Shown piece by piece: positions 1-7,082 of a stretch of 64,000 bases of DNA. Origin of the DNA: Kushneria avicenniae. Lineage in GTDB: Bacteria; Pseudomonadota; Gammaproteobacteria; Pseudomonadales; Halomonadaceae. The notes beneath the pieces were generated by a model that was not told the origin of the DNA, ran no database searches, and saw only the letters and a program-made list of their open reading frames with translations. Numbering within the stretch: the first letter of the stretch is position 1; every line of letters begins with the position of its first letter. The translations under genes and the position numbers were made by a program. The stretch is from positions 248,001 through 312,000 of the forward strand of contig NZ_FOLY01000004.1 in the NCBI RefSeq assembly GCF_900112585.1, written 5' to 3'.

Positions 1-747
1 CTGGAGCTGCAGGCCCCGCTGCACGCCGCGCTCGAGAACGTGCGCCAGGTGGTGGCCGACACCCGCCCCTTCGACCCGACCACCGCCCGCGGCACGGTGA
101 CCCTCGCCGCCAGCGACTATGTGCAGTACGCGGTGCTGCTGCCGCTGGCTTTGGCCCTGACCCGCGAGGCGCCCGGGCTGACGATCGCCTGGCGCACGCT
201 GGACCACGCCACGCTGGCGGCGCAGATGGCCCGTGGTGAAATTGACCTGGCGCTGACGATGCCGGAGATGGCGCCGGAGGCCCTGCGCATGCGAAAGCTC
301 TACCATGAGCACTACGTGGCCATCGCCCGCGCCGGGCATCCCGGGGTGTGCGACCCGCTCGATCTCGACATTTTCTGCACGCTGGAGCACGTCATCGTCT
401 CGCCCCAGGGCGGCGGCTTTCACGGACCGGTGGACGAGGCTCTGGCAGCGATCGGCCGGCGCCGCCGTGTGGCGCTCTCGGCGCCAGGGTTTCTGGTCGT
501 GCCGGAGATCGTGGCGCGCAGTGAGCTGCTCGCCCTGGTGCCCTCGCGAGTCGTCGCCGGGCGAGACGAACAGCTACAGCAGCTGGTGCCACCGCTGATC
601 GTGCCCGGCTTCGACATGGCCCTGCTGTGGCATGAGCGCACCACCACCCACCCGATGCAGCGCTGGCTACGTCAGCGCCTCACAGTGCTGGTTCAGGCAG
701 ACTCGGGACAGCCCGCCACGTCGGCTGGGCCAGATGTAGAGACGTAG
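1..747 (+). CDS. LysR-family transcriptional regulator, C-terminal part (cut by window edge)
   Basis: The reading frame is open from base 1, so the gene starts outside the window and its N-terminal winged helix-turn-helix is missing. The visible ~248 residues form the effector-binding (type 2 periplasmic-binding-like) domain of LysR regulators: a strand RGTVTLAASDYVQYAVLLPL opens the domain, followed by the typical IDLALTMPEM hinge segment and a C-terminal LLWHERTTTHPMQRWLR tail, a pattern common in NodD/NahR-type members. The target and ligand cannot be told because the start and any divergent partner lie to the left. Family assignment is firm, role unknown. Confidence 0.85.
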   Translation: MELQAPLHAALENVRQVVADTRPFDPTTARGTVTLAASDYVQYAVLLPLALALTREAPGLTIAWRTLDHATLAAQMARGEIDLALTMPEMAPEALRMRKLYHEHYVAIARAGHPGVCDPLDLDIFCTLEHVIVSPQGGGFHGPVDEALAAIGRRRRVALSAPGFLVVPEIVARSELLALVPSRVVAGRDEQLQQLVPPLIVPGFDMALLWHERTTTHPMQRWLRQRLTVLVQADSGQPATSAGPDVET

Positions 748-767
748 AAAGTGAGGCGAAAAGAGAC

Positions 768-971
768 GCTGGCACCGAATGTGCTCAGCTTGAAGGCCGC
801 GCGCGCGATCTCAACGCGGTCAGCCGGCTGGCGGTGCCGGACCAGGCAATTCTGGCATCCTCGTCGGGCGTGGTGCGCCGCTCACAGGACACCACGCCCG
901 GCGGCGAGGGTCTGACGGCCGTCCGGGCGACGGCCGTCTGAAGGTGGAAGTGAAGCGGCGGTTGAAGCGCT
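768..971 (+). pseudogene. Decayed 3' fragment of xseA (copy A)
   Basis: Translation in one frame gives QLEGRARDLNAVSRLAVP and then VVRRSQDTTPG, which matches the C-terminal end of exodeoxyribonuclease VII large subunit (XseA: LNAVSPLAVLGRGYA, then VVRS..D..PG..L..R..DGR). The frame is lost in the GRGYA region and again after TTPG, so this is not a working gene. It aligns with the second fragment at 2686-2895 over about 200 bases in the same direction. Both begin with GCTGGCAC and share the stretch GTGCGCCGCTCA. The pair flanks the hipBA module as a degenerate direct repeat. No full xseA is present in this window. Confidence 0.7.
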
Positions 972-996
972 GCTCCCTCATCTGCCGAGACTCTGG

Positions 997-1010
997 TTAC
1001 CGATCGGTAA
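997..1010. promoter_or_regulatory. hipBA operator 1 (palindrome)
   Basis: The perfect 14-base palindrome TTACCGATCGGTAA is centred at 1003.5. It shares its core with two further sites downstream, centred 50 and 99 bases away, all upstream of hipB. HipB-type antitoxins are known to bind several palindromic operators and repress their own operon; assigning this site to HipB is inference from position and symmetry. Confidence 0.75.
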
Positions 1011-1042
1011 TCGGTCACGATATCGACCGGGACACCAGTCCA

Positions 1043-1064
1043 ATAATTACCGATCGGTAATTAT
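1043..1064. promoter_or_regulatory. hipBA operator 2 (longest palindrome)
   Basis: This is the longest of the three sites, a perfect 22-base palindrome with core AATTACCGATCGGTAATT centred at 1053.5. It is exactly 50 bases from the centre of operator 1 and 49 from operator 3, so all three would lie on the same face of the helix. Its length and symmetry suggest it is the highest-affinity site; this is inference. Confidence 0.8.
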
Positions 1065-1094
1065 CGAGTGGGAAAAGTTTCTTGCTGCTATATT

Positions 1095-1110
1095 ATTACC
1101 GAACGGTAAT
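1095..1110. promoter_or_regulatory. hipBA operator 3, overlapping a likely -10 region
   Basis: ATTACCGAACGGTAAT is palindromic except for the central AA. It overlaps the AT-rich TATATTATT at 1089-1097, the best candidate -10 region, and lies just upstream of the hipB ribosome-binding site GAGGAGGT (1113-1120). Occupancy here would directly block transcription of hipBA, as in other autoregulated toxin-antitoxin operons. Confidence 0.75.
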
Positions 1111-1123
1111 CCGAGGAGGTCTC

Positions 1124-1381
1124 ATGACCAGCAAAGACGTCTCATCGCACCACTGGCCTCGCAGCATTCGCTCCACTGCGGACATAGGCGACGTCATCAG
1201 GCAAATGAGGCAACAGCAGAGCCTGCTACAGATGGACCTTGCCGGGCTGGCGGGCACGGGCAATCGCTTCATTGTTGACCTTGAGCGCGGCAAACCGACG
1301 CTTCAAATGCAAAAGGTACTCGATGTGCTGGATCTGATGGGCTTGGAGGTCACGATCAGCCCCAGGAGCAAGCCGCAATGA
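1124..1381 (+). CDS. hipB: HipB-like antitoxin, XRE-family DNA-binding protein
   Basis: An 85-residue protein with a single Cro/C1-type helix-turn-helix (about residues 26-78: IGDVIRQMRQQQSLLQMDLA, then GTGNRFIVDLERGKPTLQM). It is close to the 88 residues of E. coli HipB. The start is the ATG preceded by the strong Shine-Dalgarno GAGGAGGT; the upstream in-frame TTG has no such site. The stop codon overlaps the hipA start (ATGA), which implies translational coupling. The expected role is to neutralise HipA and repress the operon through the three operators upstream. Assignment rests on domain, size and gene pairing. Confidence 0.88.
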   Translation: MTSKDVSSHHWPRSIRSTADIGDVIRQMRQQQSLLQMDLAGLAGTGNRFIVDLERGKPTLQMQKVLDVLDLMGLEVTISPRSKPQ

Positions 1382-2625
1382 GCTCACGCTGCCTTGATCT
1401 TTATGCCCTTGATCAGCAGGTAGGCACGCTGTTCGATGAACATCCCCTGCGCTTTTGCTATTCACGCTCCTGGATCGACAGTCATGGGCGTGAACTGGCG
1501 CCCGGTCTTCCCACAGACTGCCAGACTCATCAGGGCGAAAGTGTCGAAAGCTTCTTCGAAAATCTACTCCCTGAGGGGCATCTACGCCAACTGCTGGAGA
1601 CACAGCGGCAGACAACGACCCTGTTCGGATTGCTTGACGCGGTCGGTGGCGATACGGCCAGCGGTTTCTCGCTGCAACCCGCCGGCCAACCTCCCGAGCC
1701 ACACCACTATCAAAAAACGACATGGCGAGAGATCGCGGACAACCTTGCAGGCAACAGGGCCGATACTGTCGCCACGGAGATAAAGGATGCACGCCTTTCG
1801 CTGGCCGGCGCGCAGTCAAAGTCACTGCTGATGGTCCGGGACGGCACCCCCTGTCTGCCGTTGGGATCGTCACCGTCGAGCCATATCCTGAAACCGGATA
1901 TCCGCGCCTTTGAAGGCGTATGGGCCTCGGCATTCAACGAGACATTTTGTCAGCGCCTGGCGGCGAAGCTGGACCTGGGTGCGGCGGAGGCGACCTATCA
2001 GCCCGACACGCGCGCCAGCCTGATTCTTCGCTACGACCGCGAATGGGATAGCGCTCGCGGTGAACTGCGTCGACTACATCAACTGGATTTTTGCCAGTTG
2101 TCCGGCGTCCGCTCGGGCGTCAAGTATGAAAGTGACGGCGGCCCCGATCTCGTGGCCTGTCGCAATCTGATCAGAAAAGCGAACGCTCCTCTTGTCGATC
2201 ACCAGCGTTTTATCCGCTGGATTTTCTTCAACCTGCTGATCGGCAATCACGATAGCCACGCCAAGAATCTGTCGATTTTATTCACCCGTGACGGCCCTCG
2301 ACTGGCACCGTTTTATGACCTGATGAGCACCAATCTGTATCCCGGCCTCGCGCGTCGGTTTGCTTTCAAAATCGGCGGGGAAGATCAGCCCGGACACATC
2401 GGCAGCGAGCAGCTTGATGCTTGTGCCCGGGCGCTTGACCTGCAACCACGCTATTTCCGTCAACAAGGACTGAATCTTGCCGCCGCCCTGCCCGAAGCAT
2501 CGAAGGCACTGGGCGAGGAAATGCAAGCGGCCCTGAACCCGGGCCCCGAACAGACATTGCTGGAACGATTGACAAGGCATATTTCGCGTCAGGCCCGCCA
2601 AATGCAGGCACGATGGTCAAGGTGA
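1378..2625 (+). CDS. hipA: HipA-like Ser/Thr kinase toxin
   Basis: A 415-residue member of the HipA kinase family, which in E. coli phosphorylates glutamyl-tRNA synthetase and induces dormancy; the substrate here is not known. Visible landmarks are the N-subdomain motif FFENLLPEG (residues 59-67), the phosphate-loop segment LSLAGAQSKSLLM (140-152) whose Ser141 aligns with the autophosphorylated Ser150 of E. coli HipA, the catalytic loop GNHDSHAKN (289-297, Asp292 and Asn297) and the metal-binding FYDLM (Asp314). All key residues are present, so the kinase should be active. It is coupled to hipB by ATGA. The module looks acquired: it sits between two xseA relics and its upstream region is AT-rich compared with its neighbours. 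Confidence 0.92.
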   Translation: MSSRCLDLYALDQQVGTLFDEHPLRFCYSRSWIDSHGRELAPGLPTDCQTHQGESVESFFENLLPEGHLRQLLETQRQTTTLFGLLDAVGGDTASGFSLQPAGQPPEPHHYQKTTWREIADNLAGNRADTVATEIKDARLSLAGAQSKSLLMVRDGTPCLPLGSSPSSHILKPDIRAFEGVWASAFNETFCQRLAAKLDLGAAEATYQPDTRASLILRYDREWDSARGELRRLHQLDFCQLSGVRSGVKYESDGGPDLVACRNLIRKANAPLVDHQRFIRWIFFNLLIGNHDSHAKNLSILFTRDGPRLAPFYDLMSTNLYPGLARRFAFKIGGEDQPGHIGSEQLDACARALDLQPRYFRQQGLNLAAALPEASKALGEEMQAALNPGPEQTLLERLTRHISRQARQMQARWSR

Positions 2626-2685
2626 CCTCGCGCCATCTGCCTATAAAATCTCGTTACCACACACTTGCATTTCGCCTTCGCCGCG

Positions 2686-2895
2686 GCTGGCACGCCGGCG
2701 CTGAATGTGCTCCAGCTCAAAGGCTTCGTCCACGCGCTCAACGCGCTGGCGGTGTTGGGGCACGGCTACGCGCTCCTGGAATCCCCGTCGAGCATGGTGC
2801 GCCGCTCAAGCGACACCACGCCCGGCGAGGTTCTGACGACCCGTCCGGGCGACGGCCGTGTGAAGGTAGAAGTGAAGCGGTGGCTGACGCGTTGA
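2686..2895 (+). pseudogene. 3' fragment of xseA (copy B)
   Basis: Roughly the last 65 codons of an exodeoxyribonuclease VII large subunit remain open here: LNVLQLKGFVHALNALAVLG, HGYALLE, VRRSSDTTPGEVL and DGRVKVEVKR match the C-terminal XseA domain. There is no upstream nuclease or OB-fold region in any frame, so it is a remnant. The stop codon abuts the stop codon of glrR on the other strand. It is less decayed than copy A (768-971). A short open frame can be read from 2665 but nothing indicates it is expressed. Confidence 0.7.
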
Positions 2896-4254
2896 TCAGG
2901 TCTGATCGGCAGCGTAGACCGGCTTGAAGCTGTTGGGATCAAGCTCGTGGCGGGAAAGCAGCTTGTAGAAGTCGGTGCGGTTGCGCCCGGCAATGCGCGC
3001 GGCCTGAGTGACGTTGCCCTCGGTGATCTTGAGCACCTTGACCAGATAGCCATGTTCAAAGCCCGCTCGCGCGGCGTTGAATGACGGCAGCGCGTTGTCC
3101 TCGGAGGCCAGTGCCTGAGCCACCAGCGCATGGGCGATGATCGGCGCGCTGGAGAGCGCCACGCACTGCTCGACCACGTTGACAAGCTGGCGTACGTTGC
3201 CCGGCCAGGCGTGCGAGGCCAGCAGGTTGATGGCCTCCTTCGAGAACCCCTTGACCGAAGGCTTGTGACGATCGGCGGCCAGCTCCAGGTAGTAACGAGC
3301 CAGCAGCGGGATATCCTCGGGGCGCTCGTGCAGCGCCGGCAGGCGCAGGTTGACCACGTTGAGCCGGTAGAAGAGATCCTCGCGGAAGGTGCCTTCATTC
3401 ATCGCGACATTGAGATCGCGATGGGTGGCCGAGATTACACGGACATCAACATCGACGCTCTGCGTACTGCCCAGCGGGCGGACCTGGCGCTCCTGCAAAA
3501 CGCGCAGCAGCTTGACCTGCAGCGACAGCGGCATATCGCCGATCTCGTCGAGAAAGAGCGTACCGCCATGGGCGGCCTGAAAGAGCCCTTCATGCGCACT
3601 GACCGCGCCGGTAAAGGCACCGCGGGCATGGCCGAACAGCTCGCTTTCCAGAAGCTGCTCGGGCAGCGCGCCGCAGTTGATGGCGATAAAGGGATGTTCG
3701 GCACGGGCACTGGCACGGTGCAGGGCGCGAGCCAGCAGCTCCTTGCCGGAGCCGGAAGGCCCGGAGAGCAAGACGCTGACATCGCTGCCGGCGACCTTGC
3801 CCGCCTGCTCGAGCACCTGCTCCATCACCGTACTGCGGGTAATGATATCGCGACGCCAGGCCGGATCGGCCTCGTCGCTGGCAGGTGAGGCCTGCATGAG
3901 CGCTTCATCCACCAGCGCAAACAGTTCACCACGATCGATCGGCTTGGTCAGAAAGCCGTATACCCCCTGACGGGTGGCATTGACGGCTTCGGGAATGGAG
4001 CCGTGAGCGGTCAGGATGATGACCGGCAGGCCCGGATGACGGGACTGGATTTCGCCGAACAGCGCCATGCCGTCCATGCCATCCATGCGCAGATCCGACA
4101 GCACCAGATCGGGACGCTGCTGTTCGACCATCGAAAGCGCCTGATCGCCACTTTCAACGGTACTGACCCGGTAGCCACGGCTTTCAAGACGCATGCCCAG
4201 AAGCTTTAAAAGGCTCGGGTCATCGTCCACCAATAGCAGATGGGCAGTTTTCAC
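2896..4254 (-). CDS. glrR: Sigma-54-dependent response regulator GlrR (QseF)
   Basis: A 452-residue NtrC-class activator. The receiver domain (residues 1-120) carries Asp10/Asp11, phosphoacceptor Asp54 ([11 protein letters not shown]) and Lys104. The AAA+ domain has Walker A GPSGSGKE (165-172), the sigma-54 contact loop GAFTGA (212-217) and Walker B LFLDEIGD. The C-terminal helix-turn-helix reads [19 protein letters not shown], almost the same as I recall for E. coli GlrR, so its DNA site should be conserved. It follows qseG by 36 bases in a glrK-qseG-glrR operon. In enterobacteria GlrR activates the sRNA gene glmY from sigma-54 promoters through TGTC-N10-GACA sites; matching sites occur upstream of glrK here. 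Confidence 0.93.
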   Translation of the reverse strand: MKTAHLLLVDDDPSLLKLLGMRLESRGYRVSTVESGDQALSMVEQQRPDLVLSDLRMDGMDGMALFGEIQSRHPGLPVIILTAHGSIPEAVNATRQGVYGFLTKPIDRGELFALVDEALMQASPASDEADPAWRRDIITRSTVMEQVLEQAGKVAGSDVSVLLSGPSGSGKELLARALHRASARAEHPFIAINCGALPEQLLESELFGHARGAFTGAVSAHEGLFQAAHGGTLFLDEIGDMPLSLQVKLLRVLQERQVRPLGSTQSVDVDVRVISATHRDLNVAMNEGTFREDLFYRLNVVNLRLPALHERPEDIPLLARYYLELAADRHKPSVKGFSKEAINLLASHAWPGNVRQLVNVVEQCVALSSAPIIAHALVAQALASEDNALPSFNAARAGFEHGYLVKVLKITEGNVTQAARIAGRNRTDFYKLLSRHELDPNSFKPVYAADQT

Positions 4255-4290
4255 GTATGTCTCCTTGCACCCCCGCCGCGCGAGGAGCGC

Positions 4291-4866
4291 TCAGGGGCTC
4301 TGCCTGGCGTTCATGCTCTCCTCGATCGCGGTCAGGGCGTCCAGTTTCTTTTTCAGCTCGGCGTTTTCCTGCTCCAGCGACTGAATCTGCTGGCGCTGCC
4401 GGCTATTACCCTGAGTGCTGCGATTATGCTGAGCATCGAGTCTGGTTTGAAGTCTGGACTGCAGCTCTGCTCGACGCTCAAGATTCCTTTGCCACTGCTG
4501 AAGCAGAGGCTGAATGCTTTCGGGCGCCTGGGGCGTGTAACGCTTGAACAGCGCAATGCCTTCCGGCCAGTTCGTGGCGTCCTCCTGGGAGAAGACCACG
4601 GCGCGTGCCAGCCCGCCCCGTGGCGTATCGTCATCCATGTATTGAAGCACTTCATCACGCCACTGCTGTGTGCCGGTCTGCGCAGTTCGGCCAAACGCGA
4701 CCCAGGTCGGCAGCAGACACTCATCATCCACCATGGTGGGAATGCCGCGCGTGATACATCCGTTTTCGGCGGCGCCGGGCACGCGATCGCCCAGCATGGC
4801 GCAACCGCCCATCAGCATGGTCGCCAGCAGCGCGCTGCCTGCCATCAGAGTGTGCTTCATTGTCAT
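4291..4866 (-). CDS. qseG: QseG-like outer-membrane lipoprotein of the GlrK/GlrR system
   Basis: A 191-residue protein with a lipoprotein signal: MKHTLMAGSALLATMLMGGC, with the predicted acylated Cys near residue 22. The mature part has a short globular region followed by a long coiled coil ending QIQSLEQENAELKKKLDAL. The start codon overlaps the glrK stop (ATGA). In E. coli QseG interacts with the GlrK (QseE) sensor to modulate its activity; the function here is inferred mainly from position between kinase and regulator, since sequence conservation in this family is low. Confidence 0.8.
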   Translation of the reverse strand: MTMKHTLMAGSALLATMLMGGCAMLGDRVPGAAENGCITRGIPTMVDDECLLPTWVAFGRTAQTGTQQWRDEVLQYMDDDTPRGGLARAVVFSQEDATNWPEGIALFKRYTPQAPESIQPLLQQWQRNLERRAELQSRLQTRLDAQHNRSTQGNSRQRQQIQSLEQENAELKKKLDALTAIEESMNARQSP

Positions 4867-6365
4867 GTCCTTGCCAGTGCCGGCTTTTTCCTTGCGGCAC
4901 GGGGTAAAGAGGGAGTGTCCTGTGAAGGCTCTTCCACAATCCAGGGAAGCACCAGCTCAAAACAGACTTCACAGTCGTTGATCGTATCCTCGACCAGACT
5001 CAGCGTACCATGCTGGGCACGGGCACTTTCTGCCGCGACCGACAGCCCGATACCGGAGCCCTTGAGCGGCCCCTTGCGCAGCGAGCTGCCCTGATAGAAG
5101 GGTTCGAACAGATGATCGCGGTCACGTTCATTGATCGCCTGCCCGCTGTTGGCCACATCAAGGGTCAGGTGATGCTGATCGGCACTGGCCGAAATATAGA
5201 GTCGCCCTTCATCGGCACCGTAGGCAATGGCGTTGGAGATCAGATTGTCCAGAATCCGTGCGGTACGGGCGCGATCAGCCTGCCAGTACAGCGGTGCACG
5301 ACGCTCCTCGACCACCATGCCCTTTTGCTGCAGGGCAAGACGATGTTTCGAGAGCACCTCATGAATGACGCTTGCCACATCAAAGCGTGTCACGTTGAGA
5401 CGGCGATTCTGCTGCAGCAGATTGTAATCAAGCAACTGCTCGATCAGCGTCTGCAGCTCCTGGCCGCTGTCATCGATCAGCATCACGATCTCGCGCTGAC
5501 GCTGGCTCATCTCCCCGGCCACGCCATCGGCCAGCAGGCCCGAGCCTTCACGGATACTGGCCAGCGGTGTCTTGAGTTCATGAGACATGTGACGCAGAAA
5601 CTGCTGCTTTTGTTCCTCGAGTTCCTTGAGCCGTGCCGACAGCCATTCGAGCCGCTCTTCCAGATTGACCAGCTCCAGCGGCCCCTGAATCGGCCGGGCG
5701 TCTTCACTGTCGCCGCTGCCGCCGATGCCGAGAATGCGCTGTTCGAGCTGGCGAATCGGGCGGATGATACGCCAGGTGAAAAAGAGGATCAGCATCAGAC
5801 TGAACGATACCAGCGCCAGCGTGGCCTGCCATAGCCGGGTGGTGACCCGGCCGGCCTGATCGCGGATCTCGTCGATGCGCGCATCGACCTGCCGGCGGGT
5901 CGCCTCGGCGAGCGCCTCCGTGGAGGAGGTAAAGCGGCTGAACTCGGACAGCTGAGCGCTCAGGCTCTCCTCTCCGGGCGCAGGCAGGGTTTCCAGCACC
6001 GCCAGCTGCTGGCGCAGCGACTGTATCAGGGGGGTGTTGCCCATGAAGGTGGCATGTTCATTGAGCAGGTCGCTGTAGCGCGCGCGACGCTCACCGTAGA
6101 TTTCAAGCAGGCTCTGGTCATCAAGCACTGCATATTGCCGGGCGCTGCGCTCCATATCCGTTGACAGATTGGTCAACTGACGGGCACGGCGGGTTTCATC
6201 CACTGCTTCACGGGCACTGACGTCGGCCAGCTCGGAGAGCTGGGAAAAGCTTTGACCGGCGAGGTGAATCAGCACACCGATCGGCAGCATGACCAGTAAA
6301 AAGGCCGTCAATACCTGTTGAAGAAGGGATCTAGGACGCCACCGACGCTTTATTCGAGAAGCCAT
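4863..6365 (-). CDS. glrK: Sensor histidine kinase GlrK (QseE)
   Basis: A 500-residue membrane sensor kinase. Transmembrane segments lie at about residues 16-36 and 180-200 with a helical periplasmic domain between. A HAMP linker (RIIRPIRQLEQR) leads to the H-box HMSHELKTPLASI (phosphoacceptor His262), the N-box DNLISNAIAYG and the G-box GSGIGLSVA. The start chosen is the ATG at 6365, where the conserved protein begins and a GGAG lies upstream; the frame could extend to 6476 but that addition resembles nothing. The 3' end overlaps qseG by four bases. The kinase is expected to phosphorylate GlrR. Envelope-stress input is known for the family, not shown here. Confidence 0.9.
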   Translation of the reverse strand: MASRIKRRWRPRSLLQQVLTAFLLVMLPIGVLIHLAGQSFSQLSELADVSAREAVDETRRARQLTNLSTDMERSARQYAVLDDQSLLEIYGERRARYSDLLNEHATFMGNTPLIQSLRQQLAVLETLPAPGEESLSAQLSEFSRFTSSTEALAEATRRQVDARIDEIRDQAGRVTTRLWQATLALVSFSLMLILFFTWRIIRPIRQLEQRILGIGGSGDSEDARPIQGPLELVNLEERLEWLSARLKELEEQKQQFLRHMSHELKTPLASIREGSGLLADGVAGEMSQRQREIVMLIDDSGQELQTLIEQLLDYNLLQQNRRLNVTRFDVASVIHEVLSKHRLALQQKGMVVEERRAPLYWQADRARTARILDNLISNAIAYGADEGRLYISASADQHHLTLDVANSGQAINERDRDHLFEPFYQGSSLRKGPLKGSGIGLSVAAESARAQHGTLSLVEDTINDCEVCFELVLPWIVEEPSQDTPSLPRAARKKPALART

Positions 6366-6500
6366 GAGTTGACAGTCTCCGACAGGCGAACTGTTGAAAT
6401 AGGGTAATCCAGATCGAAGGAGAGAATAACCGATAATCTCACCGTTCGATAACGTCCGTACACATTTTTCATTCATTCAGTATCATTTGCCCCTGCAGGT

Positions 6501-6528
6501 AAAAAAAAGAGCCGGCAGAGCCGGCTCT
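6501..6528 (-). terminator. Rho-independent terminator between the putative sRNA gene and glrK
   Basis: On the minus strand a perfect 9-bp stem (AGAGCCGGC / GCCGGCTCT, loop of three) is followed directly by eight T. It sits about 135 bases before the glrK start, so it ends a separate transcript coming from the right rather than the glrK operon. That argues for an independent gene between argA and glrK. Confidence 0.9.
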
Positions 6529-6837
6529 CAACATACGCAGGGAACTAAAGGGTCATTCATGGTATCGCCCCACCCGCCTGACCATGCGGCGCCATACCAT
6601 TTTGGGCCTGGAGGGGCCCGAAGCCGCGCTATCGAGATTGACATTCAGGCTTTCAATAGCGCCATCGGCTTCTTCATGATCAAGGCCAGCGTTCAACGCT
6701 GCCCTCGAAATACTGCTCCGGGATGGCATCCATGCCATGGCAGTTACTGCCGGCTGCCTCCCTGCTGGAGCCCTGGACAGAGCAGCCTGTCACGAATCCC
6801 TTCGAAAAAACTCGTCATGAGCGTCTGCTCTGCCATG
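6501..6837 (-). ncRNA. Putative GlrR/sigma-54-dependent small RNA gene (glmY-like position)
   Basis: A transcription unit is defined by a near-consensus sigma-54 promoter at 6848-6863, whose spacing predicts a start near 6837, and by the strong terminator at 6501-6528. The product would be about 330 nucleotides. It lies immediately upstream of glrK, the same place as glmY in enterobacteria, where GlrR drives the sRNA that controls glucosamine-6-phosphate synthase. E. coli GlmY is shorter (about 180 nt), and I could not establish sequence or structural identity with it. A 61-codon frame (6738-6553) lies inside but has no convincing ribosome-binding site and no recognisable relatives, so a small protein product is possible but not favoured. 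Confidence 0.5.
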
Positions 6838-6847
6838 CCAATCATAT

Positions 6848-6863
6848 AGCCAGCAGCGTGCCA
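6848..6863 (-). promoter_or_regulatory. Sigma-54 promoter of the putative sRNA
   Basis: Read on the minus strand this is TGGCACGCTGCTGGCT, compared with the sigma-54 consensus TGGCACG-N4-TTGCW. The -24 element including the following G is perfect. The -12 element differs at one base (TGGCT for TTGCT) and keeps the essential GC at the right spacing. Together with activator and IHF sites upstream and a terminator downstream, it forms a complete sigma-54 regulatory unit. Confidence 0.75.
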
Positions 6864-6886
6864 CTCCCCCATTAACCCATTAAAAA

Positions 6887-6899
6887 CAATTACCTGAGA
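6887..6899 (-). promoter_or_regulatory. Candidate IHF-binding site
   Basis: CAATTACCTGAGA on the plus strand matches the reverse IHF consensus YAA-N4-YTGATW except for one base, next to an A/T tract (ATTAAAAACAAT). It lies between the sigma-54 promoter and the nearest GlrR-type site, where a DNA bend would be needed to bring the activator to the polymerase. The match alone is weak; the position gives it weight. Confidence 0.45.
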
Positions 6900-6949
6900 G
6901 GAATACAGTCATCAGCCGTTTGGTCCCGAGCCATCTTCTGCGCCACGAA

Positions 6950-6967
6950 CGTCGCCAAATGGCGACA
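6950..6967. promoter_or_regulatory. GlrR-type binding site, proximal (one mismatch)
   Basis: CGTC-N10-GACA, seven of eight half-site bases matching the enterobacterial GlrR consensus TGTC-N10-GACA. It contains the perfect inverted repeat GTCGCCA-AA-TGGCGAC. Its centre (6958.5) is about 121 bases upstream of the predicted start of the sRNA, a normal distance for a sigma-54 activator site. Confidence 0.55.
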
Positions 6968-7016
6968 CCGGATCACCGAAAAATTAGTAAATATCTGTTT
7001 TTTATAAATATTTCGA

Positions 7017-7034
7017 TGTCTCCAATGGACGACA
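7017..7034. promoter_or_regulatory. GlrR-type binding site, middle (perfect)
   Basis: TGTC-N10-GACA with all eight half-site bases identical to the enterobacterial GlrR consensus. The centre is 7025.5, about 188 bases upstream of the predicted start. An AT-rich stretch (6978-7013) separates it from the proximal site. Confidence 0.65.
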
Positions 7035-7048
7035 ATCCACCCGGCTAT

Positions 7049-7066
7049 TGTCTCAAAACCGCGACA
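7049..7066. promoter_or_regulatory. GlrR-type binding site, distal (perfect)
   Basis: A second perfect TGTC-N10-GACA centred at 7057.5, exactly 32 bases (three helical turns) from the middle site, so two dimers would bind on one face of the DNA. It lies just past the argA stop codon and shares bases with a weak hairpin (CGACAG/CTGTCG, 7062-7081) that may serve as the argA terminator. Confidence 0.65.
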
Positions 7067-7082
7067 GCTGCCGGACTGTCGA

